A DNA stretch of 64,000 bases from CBIHON01 sp966211965 (GCA_966211965.1 CBIHON010000015.1:1-64000); one strand, 5' to 3'. Shown: positions 8,144-16,510, numbered from the stretch's first letter. The notes: generated by a model from the letters alone, not told the origin. Numbers and translations are program-made.

Positions 8144-8925
8144 ACCACGATGACGGCATGTTGGAAGAGACGATCGCCGCACTGTCGAGCGCGCTGCAAG
8201 CGATGCAGCAGCGCCTGAAAGACGTGCAGTCGCGCCTGGACGAGGTCAAGCAGCAGCGGACGCAGGTTCTTCGCTCCGAGGCCGAGCGCATGCTGCCGGG
8301 GTTCAGCATGCGCGTTCTTGCGGAGCTGGAAAGAGAGCTGCCGGGATTCGTCACCACGTCTGTGCGTACGGCCTTCAGCCAGAATCGCAAGACCTTTGGT
8401 CTCTTCAAGCCGGCGGGATACGACAGCGCGCTGACCGCCATCCGGACGCGTTTGGCGGGTTTCATCGAGCAGACCCGGCGCAACGCGCTCACGCAGTACG
8501 ACGAGGAAATCGCGGCGCTGGAGCGGGAGCGCGACAGGCTGGATCTGCGTCTTTACGAAACGACGCAGAATCTGACGGCGATGACCGCGGTACTCGACCG
8601 CAAGGGAAGGCTTCCTCCGGCGGCGCGTGCCGGGCTGGCGAAAATCTTGGAGCGATCGCGCCTGGCAAACGACTTGGGGCGCGGCGTATCGGGGCGCAAT
8701 CCGCATGCGACAGGCGTGCCGCGCACGCCGGATCACCGCCATGCAGATCAGGAGCTTGCCGCGTCGTCGGGCAACGATATGTGGTACTACACGCTAACCG
8801 ACATACTGCCGTCATTTCATGCATGCATGCTTGACACTGCGTCGCAAAATCCCTTGCCGGATACAGTCGTATGCCGCCCTGAGCATGAGATTGCAACGGA
8901 CGACCGGCTGGGCGCCTTCAGTTAG
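8140..8925 (+). CDS. Coiled-coil protein coupled to the glycosyltransferase
   Basis: The 261-residue product starts at the ATG within the ATGA overlap. Residues 1-45 (EETIAALSSALQAMQQRL and onward) and 125-155 (YDEEIAALERERDRLDLRL) are clear heptad-type coiled coils around a central segment ERELPGFVTTSVRTAF. The last third is low in structure and ends in a Cys-containing tail. There is no signal peptide or membrane helix. The family is not recognised; translational coupling suggests it is a structural partner or scaffold for the glycosyltransferase. Confidence 0.6.
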   Translation: MNHDDGMLEETIAALSSALQAMQQRLKDVQSRLDEVKQQRTQVLRSEAERMLPGFSMRVLAELERELPGFVTTSVRTAFSQNRKTFGLFKPAGYDSALTAIRTRLAGFIEQTRRNALTQYDEEIAALERERDRLDLRLYETTQNLTAMTAVLDRKGRLPPAARAGLAKILERSRLANDLGRGVSGRNPHATGVPRTPDHRHADQELAASSGNDMWYYTLTDILPSFHACMLDTASQNPLPDTVVCRPEHEIATDDRLGAFS

Positions 8926-9158
8926 TGGCGGCTGTTACGGGAATTCCGGAACGGTCGCATCTCCCCGTGCTGAACACGTACCAACATGGCCCGTTCGGCG
9001 TCCTCGTTTTCTAATTCCTGTACGAGCCCGGGGAGCACATCCAGACAGCTTTTTGCCATCCGGCGCAATTCGCCGGCCGTGCAGCCGGTTTGTTCTCGTG
9101 CGCCATCTGGGCACGGTCGTAGGTGCTGATCTTGAGGAGACCAAAATAGGGTTTTCAT
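8922..9158 (-). CDS. Possible small unknown protein
   Basis: A 78-codon minus-strand frame contains a helical, protein-like stretch (GELRRMAKSCLDVL, VQELENEDAERAML). It has no convincing Shine-Dalgarno, overlaps the end of the coiled-coil gene by four bases, and several other frames are open in this GC-rich stretch. It may be real, a gene remnant or chance. The remaining space to 9285 shows nothing else. Confidence 0.2.
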   Translation of the reverse strand: MKTLFWSPQDQHLRPCPDGAREQTGCTAGELRRMAKSCLDVLPGLVQELENEDAERAMLVRVQHGEMRPFRNSRNSRH

Positions 9159-9285
9159 CGGGAAGCGTGAACCTCAAGGCGCTGGCAGCGTTGGCCCAAG
9201 CGCAAAGGAGCCGTGCCGCTTGATCCAGTCTAAACCTCACTGCGGCGTTTGCTGTTCGATATGCGATAGAGAATAGATTGTGATT

Positions 9286-9355
9286 ATTCCGAAAATGGAA
9301 TACTCTTTATTTATTCTCTTTCCGGAATAATAGAGATTTATTCCGGAAAGGGAAT
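9286..9355. promoter_or_regulatory. Three hipB-type operators at 27-bp spacing
   Basis: Three near-identical 16-bp palindromes of the form ATTCY-N6-GGAAT lie at 9286-9301, 9313-9328 and 9340-9355. Their starts are exactly 27 bp apart. The last one ends 19 bp before the hipB-like ATG. HipB of E. coli autorepresses by binding several half-site palindromes (TATCC-N8-GGATA), so these are very probably the autoregulatory sites of the operon that follows, with a different half-site and spacer. Confidence 0.8.
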
Positions 9356-9374
9356 AATATTCGGAGTGCTCGCC

Positions 9375-9665
9375 ATGTCTTCCATACCAATTCGCACGAC
9401 CGGCCAATTGGGCCCCTACCTGAAATCCCTACGCCGATCGCGGGGCTGGTCGCAAGAACAGCTCGGAAACAAGATTGGTTTGTCCCAGGAACGTATTGCG
9501 AAGATTGAGAATGCGCCTGAAAAAGTACGTTTCGATGCCCTTCTGACCATCATGATGGTCTTGGGGGCGGAATTTCATGCCGTCGATTCCGGCGATCCGG
9601 GCGTGGCGCCGCTCGACATCGCCGCAGCCGGTTCTTCGGCGAAAACCAGCGAGGACCTCTGGTAA
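9375..9665 (+). CDS. hipB: HipB-like XRE-family antitoxin
   Basis: This 96-residue protein has a lambda-repressor-type HTH: LKSLRRSRGWSQEQLGNKIGLSQERIAKIE occupies about residues 16-45. A short beta-forming, disordered tail ending in EDLW is typical of HipB, where the C-terminal Trp contributes to stability and binding. The ATG at 9375 was chosen over a GTG at 9366 because GGAG (9363-9366) lies eight bases before it. The stop overlaps the hipA start as TAATG. It neutralises HipA and represses the operon through the three upstream palindromes. Confidence 0.87.
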   Translation: MSSIPIRTTGQLGPYLKSLRRSRGWSQEQLGNKIGLSQERIAKIENAPEKVRFDALLTIMMVLGAEFHAVDSGDPGVAPLDIAAAGSSAKTSEDLW

Positions 9666-11017
9666 TGGCGGGGCGTCCCTCGAAAAGACGCGTTCTCGAC
9701 GTCTGGATGAACGGCGAGCTGGTCGGCAAATGGGCGCTTGCGCCGCACGCCGGCGAGAGTTTCGCCTACGAAGCATCCTGGCTCGCCAGCCCGTATCGGC
9801 GCCCGCTGTCCCTGTCCATGCCGCTGGCCAACGGCACGACCGCCTTCACCGGGGCGGTCGTGCCCAACTATTTCGACAATCTCCTGCCCGACAGCGCCGA
9901 GATTCGCAAGCGCGTAGCACAGAAATTCGGTGCCGCCTCGACCGGCGCATTCGACGTGATGGAGAAGATCGGACGTGACTGCGTCGGCGCGGTCATGCTT
10001 CTGCCGGCCGGATCGGCGCTGCCGGACATGCGGCGGATTGACGCGGAGCCGCTCACGGAAACGCAGGTCGAACGCTTGCTCGATGCGACGATCTCGCCGC
10101 GCGCACCGGGAAGCCCCGAGGACGACGAGCTGCGTATTTCGATCGCCGGCGCCCAGGAAAAGACCGCGTTGTTGTGGCATGGGGGCCGGTGGTGCAGGCC
10201 GCACGGCGCGACCCCGACGACGCATATCCTGAAGCTGCCGCTCGGCACCGTTGGAGCGGCGCAGGCGGACTTCTCGACGTCGGTCGAGAATGAATGGTTG
10301 TGCGGACGCATCGCGAAGGCATTCGGCTTGCCGGTTGCCGATAGTGAGGTTTGCACCTTCGGCCACCGCAAGGTTCTGGCCGTCGAGCGCTTCGATCGCG
10401 TCGTCCGGCAGGACTGGATCATCCGGTTGCCACAGGAGGATTTTTGCCAGGTGCTTGGCAACTCCGCGGCAAGCAAGTACGAGAGCTTGGGTGGGCCCGG
10501 CATGGCGGCGATTCTCGACCGGCTGCGCGGTAGTGCAAACGCGCTCGAGGACCGCCGAAATTTTCTTGCCGCGCAACTGCTCTTTTGGTTTCTCGCTGCG
10601 CCGGACGGTCATGCCAAGAATTTCAGCATCTTTCTGGAGCGCGGCGGCGCCTATCGGATGACGCCGCTCTATGACATCCTGTCGGCGTGGCCGGTGATCG
10701 GAAACGGCCCGAACAGGTTCCAGTGGCGGAAAGTCAAGCTGGCGATGTCGGTGCGCGCTGGCAATGCCCATTACAGGATGTGTGAGATTCGCCGGCGGCA
10801 CTGGAACATGGCCGCGAAAGCCAATGCCCTGGGTGCGGACTTCGAGGCGACACTGCGGCATTTCATCGAACGGGCGCCCACAGTCGCCGACGAGGTTGCC
10901 GCGCAGTTGCCGGCAGGGTTTCCGGCCGATGTCGCCGAACCGATCTTCGAAGGCCTTCGCTTGCAGGCCAAGGCGCTCGAAGCCCAGGAGGCGGAGGTCG
11001 CCGGCGGCGATGAATAG
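9665..11017 (+). CDS. hipA: HipA serine/threonine kinase toxin
   Basis: This full-length HipA has 450 residues. The N-subdomain 1 starts with LDVWMNGELVGKW (11-23). The glycine-rich regulatory loop RISIAGAQEKTAL (157-169) places S159 at the position of the E. coli autophosphorylated Ser150. The catalytic loop is APDGHAKNFSIF (312-323) with D314 and N319; the usual Asn two residues before the catalytic Asp is replaced (AAPD). The DFG-like YDILS is at 336-340. Classical HipA phosphorylates glutamyl-tRNA synthetase and causes growth arrest and persistence. Translation is coupled to hipB. Nothing is truncated, so a functional toxin is expected. Confidence 0.92.
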   Translation: MAGRPSKRRVLDVWMNGELVGKWALAPHAGESFAYEASWLASPYRRPLSLSMPLANGTTAFTGAVVPNYFDNLLPDSAEIRKRVAQKFGAASTGAFDVMEKIGRDCVGAVMLLPAGSALPDMRRIDAEPLTETQVERLLDATISPRAPGSPEDDELRISIAGAQEKTALLWHGGRWCRPHGATPTTHILKLPLGTVGAAQADFSTSVENEWLCGRIAKAFGLPVADSEVCTFGHRKVLAVERFDRVVRQDWIIRLPQEDFCQVLGNSAASKYESLGGPGMAAILDRLRGSANALEDRRNFLAAQLLFWFLAAPDGHAKNFSIFLERGGAYRMTPLYDILSAWPVIGNGPNRFQWRKVKLAMSVRAGNAHYRMCEIRRRHWNMAAKANALGADFEATLRHFIERAPTVADEVAAQLPAGFPADVAEPIFEGLRLQAKALEAQEAEVAGGDE

Positions 11018-11107
11018 GCCGTCGCTTTCTCAACGGCCAATGCGCATCCTCGGCAGAGGAGCATGACATGCTAATCGAGCAAACACACGGCAACCTCCGA
11101 GGACCAT

Positions 11108-12478
11108 TCAGGCCACTAGGGGGCGCTCGGCAGGCAGCGTGATCCGGAAAACACTGCCCTCGTCTTCCTTCGTTTCCAGCTCGATCGTGCCACCGTTGAT
11201 CTCCACTGCCCAGCGCGCAATCGCCAGGCCGAGGCCTGTGCCGCCGGTATCGCGAGAACGGCCGGAATCGATTCGATAGAAGCGCTCGAAAATCCTGTGC
11301 CGGTGCTCCGGCGCGATGCCCGGGCCGTTGTCGCATACCTCTATCGTGCTGCCGCCTTGATCGGTGCGGCTTGTCTTGACGACGATGCGGCCATGCTCGG
11401 GTGTGTAGCGGATGGCATTGGAGAGCAGGTTGATCAGCGCCTGCTTGATGGTTGCCCGGTCGCCCCGTGTGCGGATCGCCTGCTCGGCATTGCAACGCAA
11501 CTCCTGATGCTTCTCTTCCGCCAGGACGCGCAGGCAATTGACCGCGTCCGATGCGAGTTCGGCGAGGTCGAGCTGTTCGATCTGCAAGGGAAGCTTGCCC
11601 GATTCCGCCCGCGTCAGCAGCAACAGGTCGTCGAGCAGGCGCACCAGGCGGTCCGTTTCTTCGAGCATGCTGCCGATCGAATCCGCATGGCGCGACGGGT
11701 CCTGGCCGTGCCGCAATGCGTTTTCCCCGACGCTGCGGATCACCGTCAGAGGCGTGCGCAATTCATGCGATGCATCCGCGGTGAAGCGGCGCATGCGCTC
11801 GAATGAATCCTCGAGGCGTCCAAAGGTTGCATTGAAGATGCTGGCGAGATGGCCGAATTCATCCGCGGCATCCTTGATCTGCAATCGCTCGGAGAGGTTT
11901 TCCGCGGTGATCTGTTGCGCCTTGTTTGCCATCGTACGAAGCGGCGACAGCACGCGTCCGGCAAACAGATAGCCGCCCGCAACGCTGATGATCAGCACGA
12001 CGGGAAAGCCGATCAGCAAGGCCAGCGCGAGCTGGTTCAGGCTGGCGTAGGCCTGTTCGATGTCCTGGGCAACGCCGATCTGGAAGGTCCGGTCTTTATG
12101 CGACACGGTCGACTCGCGCAGAAAATAATGCCGCCCGTTTTCGGATTCGACGCGCCAGATGCCGTCCGGGCCGGCCGGCGTTTTTTCAGGAAGCCGTCCG
12201 CCGATCCAGCCGCGCGGCGAATAGGTGGAGCGGCCGTTTTCCATCACGCTGAAGGCGGAAACCACGCCGCCGGTTTCCAGCGCCGGAATGCCGTCGAGCG
12301 CCTTGAACGTCGTCTGCTCCAGCAAGACGTATTCCCGGTCGATCTGCGCACGGATCGGCGCCAGGCTGGCGGCGCGCACGATCAGGAACAGCGAACCGGA
12401 GAACACGATGAAAATCAGCGACAGCGAGCCTGCGTACCATAGCGTCAAGCGCCAGCGGACGCGATTCGGCTGCCGCAT
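11108..12478 (-). CDS. Sensor histidine kinase of an OmpR-type pair
   Basis: This 456-residue membrane kinase has a first membrane helix at about 12-32, a periplasmic sensor loop (about 33-155), a second helix (about 158-180), a HAMP linker (RVLSPLRTMANKAQQI), the H-box DASHELRTPLTVIRS and the N, G1 and G2 boxes (NLLSNAIRYTPEHG, DNGPGIAPEHR, GGTGLGLAI). The layout resembles CusS/heavy-metal sensors, but no metal-binding motif is obvious and no efflux genes are adjacent, so the stimulus is open. The start ATG overlaps the regulator stop as TGATG, so the regulator comes first in the operon. Confidence 0.86.
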   Translation of the reverse strand: MRQPNRVRWRLTLWYAGSLSLIFIVFSGSLFLIVRAASLAPIRAQIDREYVLLEQTTFKALDGIPALETGGVVSAFSVMENGRSTYSPRGWIGGRLPEKTPAGPDGIWRVESENGRHYFLRESTVSHKDRTFQIGVAQDIEQAYASLNQLALALLIGFPVVLIISVAGGYLFAGRVLSPLRTMANKAQQITAENLSERLQIKDAADEFGHLASIFNATFGRLEDSFERMRRFTADASHELRTPLTVIRSVGENALRHGQDPSRHADSIGSMLEETDRLVRLLDDLLLLTRAESGKLPLQIEQLDLAELASDAVNCLRVLAEEKHQELRCNAEQAIRTRGDRATIKQALINLLSNAIRYTPEHGRIVVKTSRTDQGGSTIEVCDNGPGIAPEHRHRIFERFYRIDSGRSRDTGGTGLGLAIARWAVEINGGTIELETKEDEGSVFRITLPAERPLVA

Positions 12479-13158
12479 CAGCACGCTCCGCGCAGGATGA
12501 ATCCCACGCCGCGTATCGTGTGCAGCACCGGATTCTCGAAGGCCGCATCGATCTTCTTGCGCAGCCGCGCGATGTGCACGTCGATGACGTTATCGAGCGG
12601 CACCACCCGCGCGGGTTCCTTCCAGATGTCGCGTACGATCATTTCGCGGGTGACGACGCTTTCCTGATGGCGCACCAGGTATTCGAGAATTTCAAATTCC
12701 CTGGTCGTCAAATCGATCTTTCGGCCGGCGCGCGACACATCGCGGGTGACCAGATCCACTTCCAGATCGGCGAATGTCAATTTCGAGGCGGCTTCGCTTT
12801 TTCCGCGTCGGAGCAGGGCCCGGATACGTGCGTGCAATTCCGCGAACGCAAAGGGCTTGACCAGATAATCGTCCGCGCCGCTGTCGAGGCCGGTGACGTG
12901 ATCCTCGACCGTATCCCTGGCGGTAATGATGATGACGGGAATCTTGAGCTGGCGCTTGCGCAAGGTCGCGACGACATCGATTCCGTCACGCCCGGGCAGC
13001 ATCAGATCGAGAATGATCAGATCGAAAGACTCCGCGCTGGCCTGGAAAAAACCGTCTTCGCCGGTATGGGCGACGGACACCTCGTACTGCTCATACTCCA
13101 GGCTCTCCCGGATTGCCTGGGCCAGCTTCTTTTCATCTTCGATGACCAGGATGCGCAT
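12478..13158 (-). CDS. OmpR/PhoB-family response regulator
   Basis: This 226-residue regulator has a receiver domain at 1-115 (acidic pocket IEDEKK, phosphoacceptor Asp in LIILDLMLPGRDG near residue 51, TARD, and Lys in VKPFAF) and a winged-helix output domain at 128-222 ending in LHTIRGVGFILR, as in CopR/CusR-type regulators. It partners the kinase just downstream. The promoter must lie in the 456-bp space that also contains two inverted-repeat elements, which begin 45 bp upstream of its start. Confidence 0.9.
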   Translation of the reverse strand: MRILVIEDEKKLAQAIRESLEYEQYEVSVAHTGEDGFFQASAESFDLIILDLMLPGRDGIDVVATLRKRQLKIPVIIITARDTVEDHVTGLDSGADDYLVKPFAFAELHARIRALLRRGKSEAASKLTFADLEVDLVTRDVSRAGRKIDLTTREFEILEYLVRHQESVVTREMIVRDIWKEPARVVPLDNVIDVHIARLRKKIDAAFENPVLHTIRGVGFILRGAC

Positions 13159-13202
13159 GCTTTGAAGTCTTGTATCTTGGAAAGGGAATTGTACTTTGTA
13201 TT

Positions 13203-13323
13203 TAGAGCATTTTTAGCCTGACCGTGCGGAGTCAAGGTCAGGCCGAGGAGCGGACGCGTACAGGCGTACGCTGAGCACCGGAGGCCTGGGGTTGGCCCGT
13301 ACGGTCAGGCTAAAAATGCTCTA
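13203..13323. repeat. 121-bp inverted-repeat element, copy 1
   Basis: An imperfect palindrome bounded by TAGAGCATTTTTAGCCTGA and its complement. The centre contains CGGACGCGTACAGGCGTACG. The same 121-bp element occurs at 19844-19964 in the same orientation and at 35351-35471 inverted. It lies in an intergenic space, carries no gene and could fold into one long hairpin, as expected of a MITE or a large REP-like unit. No target-site duplication was resolved by eye. Confidence 0.85.
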
Positions 13324-13330
13324 GTTCTGC

Positions 13331-13422
13331 GCCTGAGAAAATGTCCAGGGCTTGGCGCACTGCAGCAATCAGTACGCCGGTACGGCAAGGCGGAGCAAAA
13401 CACCCTGGACATTTTCTCAGGC
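13331..13422. repeat. 92-bp inverted repeat with perfect 20-bp arms
   Basis: Immediately after the 121-bp element is a second, unrelated palindrome. The arms at 13331-13350 (GCCTGAGAAAATGTCC onward) and 13403-13422 are perfectly complementary over 20 bp and enclose 52 bp that include GTACGCCGGTAC. Only one copy is seen in this window. It could be another small mobile repeat or a strong terminator/processing hairpin, although no T-run follows. Confidence 0.65.
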
Positions 13423-13614
13423 GAGCGCCCTGCGAATGATAGAAGTGTGCAAAATGTAGCGCTACTGAAGTTTTCCTTAAGAAAAAGTCAGGAAGGATAA
13501 AAGCGGCGGATACGGCATCGAAACCATGGCACGGAAACCGGTTTGATGGCAGCATACCGGAATGGGCCGGCGTATGGATGCCGGGCCGGCCCGATCAACT
13601 ATCGACGAAGAAGC

Positions 13615-14106
13615 ATGCATAACTGTACTGAAACCTGCAAAAAGCAAAGCATCAAAATGCCCCATCGCACCTCATACCCTGGCGCTCTCGGCACCAGGCT
13701 GAAATGGGCCTTGCTTGGCGCAGCGCTCCTTGCCGGAACCTGCCATGCCGCCAACGAAGCGAAACAGTTCAGCAGCAGTTCCCCCGGCGTCGACGTCGTC
13801 TACGAAGTCCATCCGACTGCTGACTTCAGGGCTTTCCTGGGTGCGCAGCCGCCGGGTTCCGTGTCGGCCATCGCCATGTTCGAGCCGCCATCCAGAGTGG
13901 CCGTCGTCGCGAGGATCAAGCTTACCGGGCCGGCCAAGCCGATCGGCTCCGCCTTGCAGTTCACGACGGCTTTTCATCTGGCGAATGGCGCGACGGTTCC
14001 GCAAAGCTGGCGCATCGATAATGCCCAGCCGGGCAGGCTCGACTATCGAGCCATCTTCGGCTTGCCGCAGGATGTCGTCAGCGCCACGACCGTCGTCGCG
14101 CGCTGA
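13615..14106 (+). CDS. Exported protein of unknown function
   Basis: The product is secreted: RLKWALLGAALLAGTCHA is a signal peptide h-region with an AxA-like cleavage site, followed by a mature domain of about 115 residues with alternating beta-type segments (VDVVYEVHPTADF, VAVVARIKLTG, LDYRAIFGLP). The start is uncertain. The ATG at 13615 has a weak GAAGAAG before it and gives a long n-region; the ATG at 13657 gives a more ordinary signal peptide but has no Shine-Dalgarno. The family is not recognised, and there is no operon partner. Confidence 0.6.
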   Translation: MHNCTETCKKQSIKMPHRTSYPGALGTRLKWALLGAALLAGTCHAANEAKQFSSSSPGVDVVYEVHPTADFRAFLGAQPPGSVSAIAMFEPPSRVAVVARIKLTGPAKPIGSALQFTTAFHLANGATVPQSWRIDNAQPGRLDYRAIFGLPQDVVSATTVVAR

Positions 14107-14452
14107 ACATCGATCTGCTTTCAGTCTCGCCCTCATCTCTTATGGATCGCTCGCTGCTCCTCCCGCCTGCGGAAGAGGGCGCTGCCCGGCAGCTCGTCCG
14201 CCGCGCCGACCCGCGGTCCGTCAACCCGCGCAGAAGCCGCAGCGCGGGTTGACCCGTCCCGAAAAACGAAGGTTGACTGGCTACAAGTCTTAATCCCCCT
14301 CCTGTACTTCCCTCCTGCACTTTGCCTCAAGTCCTTCCTGAATTTTTCTTAAGGAAATCTTCAGTGGTGCAGGTATGAGCCCGCACCTACCATGCGTACT
14401 TAGAACTATTTAACTACTTGTTTTCCAATTCAAGCGCTGAGTGGAGCTCAAA
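14107..14452. other. Intergenic region with a strong hairpin
   Basis: No gene is seen. The notable structure is a hairpin with perfect 12-bp GC-rich arms at 14220-14231 (GTCAACCCGCGC) and 14242-14253, with a 10-base loop. It lies 114 bp after the exported-protein gene. No T-run follows, so it is a possible but not classical terminator. The promoter of the next gene is expected around 14330-14430. Confidence 0.45.
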
Positions 14453-15127
14453 ATGCATTGTCCCGTGTGTGGAGTCAAATTTGGATTCGTCCGCTGGCTG
14501 GGAATCATGAATCCATCGAGGTTCTCCTGCCATTCTTGCCGCACCATGCTTACGACGGGCCGCTCCGGCATCCAACCCACGGTGGATGCCCTTGTGGTGG
14601 GACTCTTGATTGCAGCTCAAGCAATCTATCTGAGCGCGATGAAGATCTGGCCGCCGATACCGAGCCTGCTCTTGTTCATTGTCGCGCAGTCCTTGTTTTG
14701 CATTGCTTATTCCTGGTTCATCTGGCGTGACACCGTGCTGGCGACTGCGCGTTCCGAACCCGGTGCGGATGAGCGCTTTCGCGTCGCTGCGCTATTCCTG
14801 GTTCCTGCGGTGGCATGCGCCGGCATGCTGGCATTCCTCGCCGGTTCGGCGGGGAGCCTGCCGTTTGCGCAGTTGTTCGCCGGCGGCTCGCCGCAGAGGG
14901 AAATGTGCCTGTTCTTGTGCGGCATGTCCGTCATTTCCTTGCTGCAAATGCTGCTGCTGGTCTCGCCGATTCATTTGCCTTTCGCGATACGCCTGCTGAT
15001 GTCCGTCATCTGGATCGCGGTCGCGATTGCCGGTTTCTGTCTTGTACCAGCCGTGCTGCTGGTCTGGATTTTCCCGGCTTGGCGCGTTTTTCGCCTGCTG
15101 CGTTTCCCGGTGCACTGCGCCGCTTGA
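14453..15127 (+). CDS. Zinc-ribbon membrane protein, unknown
   Basis: The 224-residue protein starts with a small Cys4 zinc ribbon, CPVCG (3-7) and CHSCRTM (27-33), followed by about six hydrophobic segments (DALVVGLLIAAQAIYL, PSLLLFIVAQSLFCIAY, FLVPAVACAGMLAFLAG and others). The ATG at 14453 was chosen because GTGGAG (14441-14446) forms its Shine-Dalgarno. The next gene begins about 170 bp downstream. Zinc-ribbon membrane proteins of this shape are common and uncharacterised; no function is proposed. Confidence 0.65.
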   Translation: MHCPVCGVKFGFVRWLGIMNPSRFSCHSCRTMLTTGRSGIQPTVDALVVGLLIAAQAIYLSAMKIWPPIPSLLLFIVAQSLFCIAYSWFIWRDTVLATARSEPGADERFRVAALFLVPAVACAGMLAFLAGSAGSLPFAQLFAGGSPQREMCLFLCGMSVISLLQMLLLVSPIHLPFAIRLLMSVIWIAVAIAGFCLVPAVLLVWIFPAWRVFRLLRFPVHCAA

Positions 15128-15297
15128 ATTGGCGCATGCGCTCGGCCCGTCAGGCCGGAGTTTTTGATACGCCTCGAAGATTATTGGCTCGTTCGCCGGA
15201 GCAGGCATGCGCCGCGCCGCTGCCCAAAAAATCCGGGACGCGCATTGCTGTCTTTCACAACAAATTGAATGCAATAAACGAATTCCAAGGAGATGAT

Positions 15298-16416
15298 GTG
15301 GACAACCATCGTTCGATAGCGTTGGACGCTTGCCGCGGCATGGCCGTATTTGCCGTTACCGCATATCACATGAGCGGCTTCGGCCTTCTTCCCGCCTCTT
15401 CGCCGTTCGACGGTTGGTTAGCATGCGGCATGTTCGGTGTCGATTTCTTTTATGTGCTGAGCGGCTTTTTCATCACTCAGGCCGTCCTTGGGCCGCGCGT
15501 ATGGGACCCGGGCAATTTTCTTCGGGCGCGGGTCAGCAGGATTTATCCGGCCTATATCGGCTCGCTGCTGATCGTCCTCGTCTTCAAGTTCCTGACCGGC
15601 CACGCATTTGGCATCGTCATGCTGATCAATGTGCTGCTGCATTTGACGATGCTGCACAATATCGTGCCCGGCGTCGGCGACTCGCTCAACGGGGTGTATT
15701 GGACGCTCGGTGTGGAATTCCCGTTCTACATGCTGATGCTGGCGCTGGCGCCGCTCTTGCGCAGCAGCAGGCGTGCGTTCTGGCTTGCCAGCCTCGGCAT
15801 GGTAGGGCTGTGCCTGCTCTGGCGCGAAAGCATCTATCTGTTTCTCAGCCCGGTCGGACTGGCGCGATTTTTCGCCGCAACCCAGCTTCCCGGCGCACTC
15901 GACGCATTTGCCATGGGCGGCATCGCCGCGGCGCTGCACCGCAATCAGGCGCTGCAGGAACGACTGGGTAAGTTGCGCTGGCTGATTTTGGCCTGCGGAT
16001 TATTCTGGATGGTTTTTTGCCTTCGCTATTTCATTTCCCATGCAGGCTATTACTGGGAAGACTGGCTGTCTGTCGTGTTGTGGAGAGGCTGCTTTGCAAT
16101 CGGATGTGCGATCGTGACGCTGGCCTGCGCAAAAATGCGGAATACCCACGCGATGCGCTATTCCGGCTTGCCATGGCTCGGGAAAATCAGCTTCAGCCTG
16201 TATCTCTATCACGTGCTGGTGATGGTCTTTGTCAATCGCGTTTTTGCAGGAGAGGGCTGGCAGTTCAGGCTTGCATTGAGCTTGACGATCATGCTTGCCG
16301 CGAGCTGGGCGAGCTGGCGGTTTGTCGAGACACGCTTTCACAGGACCGGTCCGAAGGCGGGCTCGGAACCGGTCCGCCCATCATTGAAGCCGATGATTGA
16401 AAGCAGGGCGTGGTAG
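15298..16416 (+). CDS. OafA-type membrane acyltransferase (acyltransferase 3 family)
   Basis: This 372-residue integral membrane protein has the acyltransferase-3 signature: an early RSIALDACRGMAVFAVTAYH with the conserved Arg and His, then GVDFFYVLSGFFI, RARVSRIYPAY and YWTLGVEFPFYM. About ten membrane helices follow, ending in WLGKISFSLYLYHVLVMVF and the terminal RFVETRF typical of the family. Members O-acylate surface polysaccharides or lipids. The GTG start at 15298 follows AAGGAG by five bases; longer open frame upstream lacks membrane character. The acceptor is unknown. Confidence 0.86.
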   Translation: MDNHRSIALDACRGMAVFAVTAYHMSGFGLLPASSPFDGWLACGMFGVDFFYVLSGFFITQAVLGPRVWDPGNFLRARVSRIYPAYIGSLLIVLVFKFLTGHAFGIVMLINVLLHLTMLHNIVPGVGDSLNGVYWTLGVEFPFYMLMLALAPLLRSSRRAFWLASLGMVGLCLLWRESIYLFLSPVGLARFFAATQLPGALDAFAMGGIAAALHRNQALQERLGKLRWLILACGLFWMVFCLRYFISHAGYYWEDWLSVVLWRGCFAIGCAIVTLACAKMRNTHAMRYSGLPWLGKISFSLYLYHVLVMVFVNRVFAGEGWQFRLALSLTIMLAASWASWRFVETRFHRTGPKAGSEPVRPSLKPMIESRAW

Positions 16417-16510
16417 AAGGAAAGTTAAAAATTGTACAATAAATACATGAAAGCCGGATGTGTGAACCTGGCTTCCTGACAAGTCAGAACAACTCCACAT
16501 GAAGGCCGAC

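Noticed and set aside
8922..9240. Several overlapping open frames between the coiled-coil gene and the hipBA operators
   Set aside because: Only one shows weak protein character and none has a ribosome site; listed at low confidence as a single possible gene.
9575..10861. Long open frame (over 400 codons) on the strand opposite hipA
   Set aside because: It is antisense to a strongly supported HipA, has Arg/Pro/His-rich composition typical of a shadow frame in high-GC DNA, and no family motif.
13203..13323. The 121-bp element read as a small gene or sRNA terminator
   Set aside because: It is repeated and inverted at other places, so it is a mobile or structural repeat rather than a gene; open frames running through it are chance.
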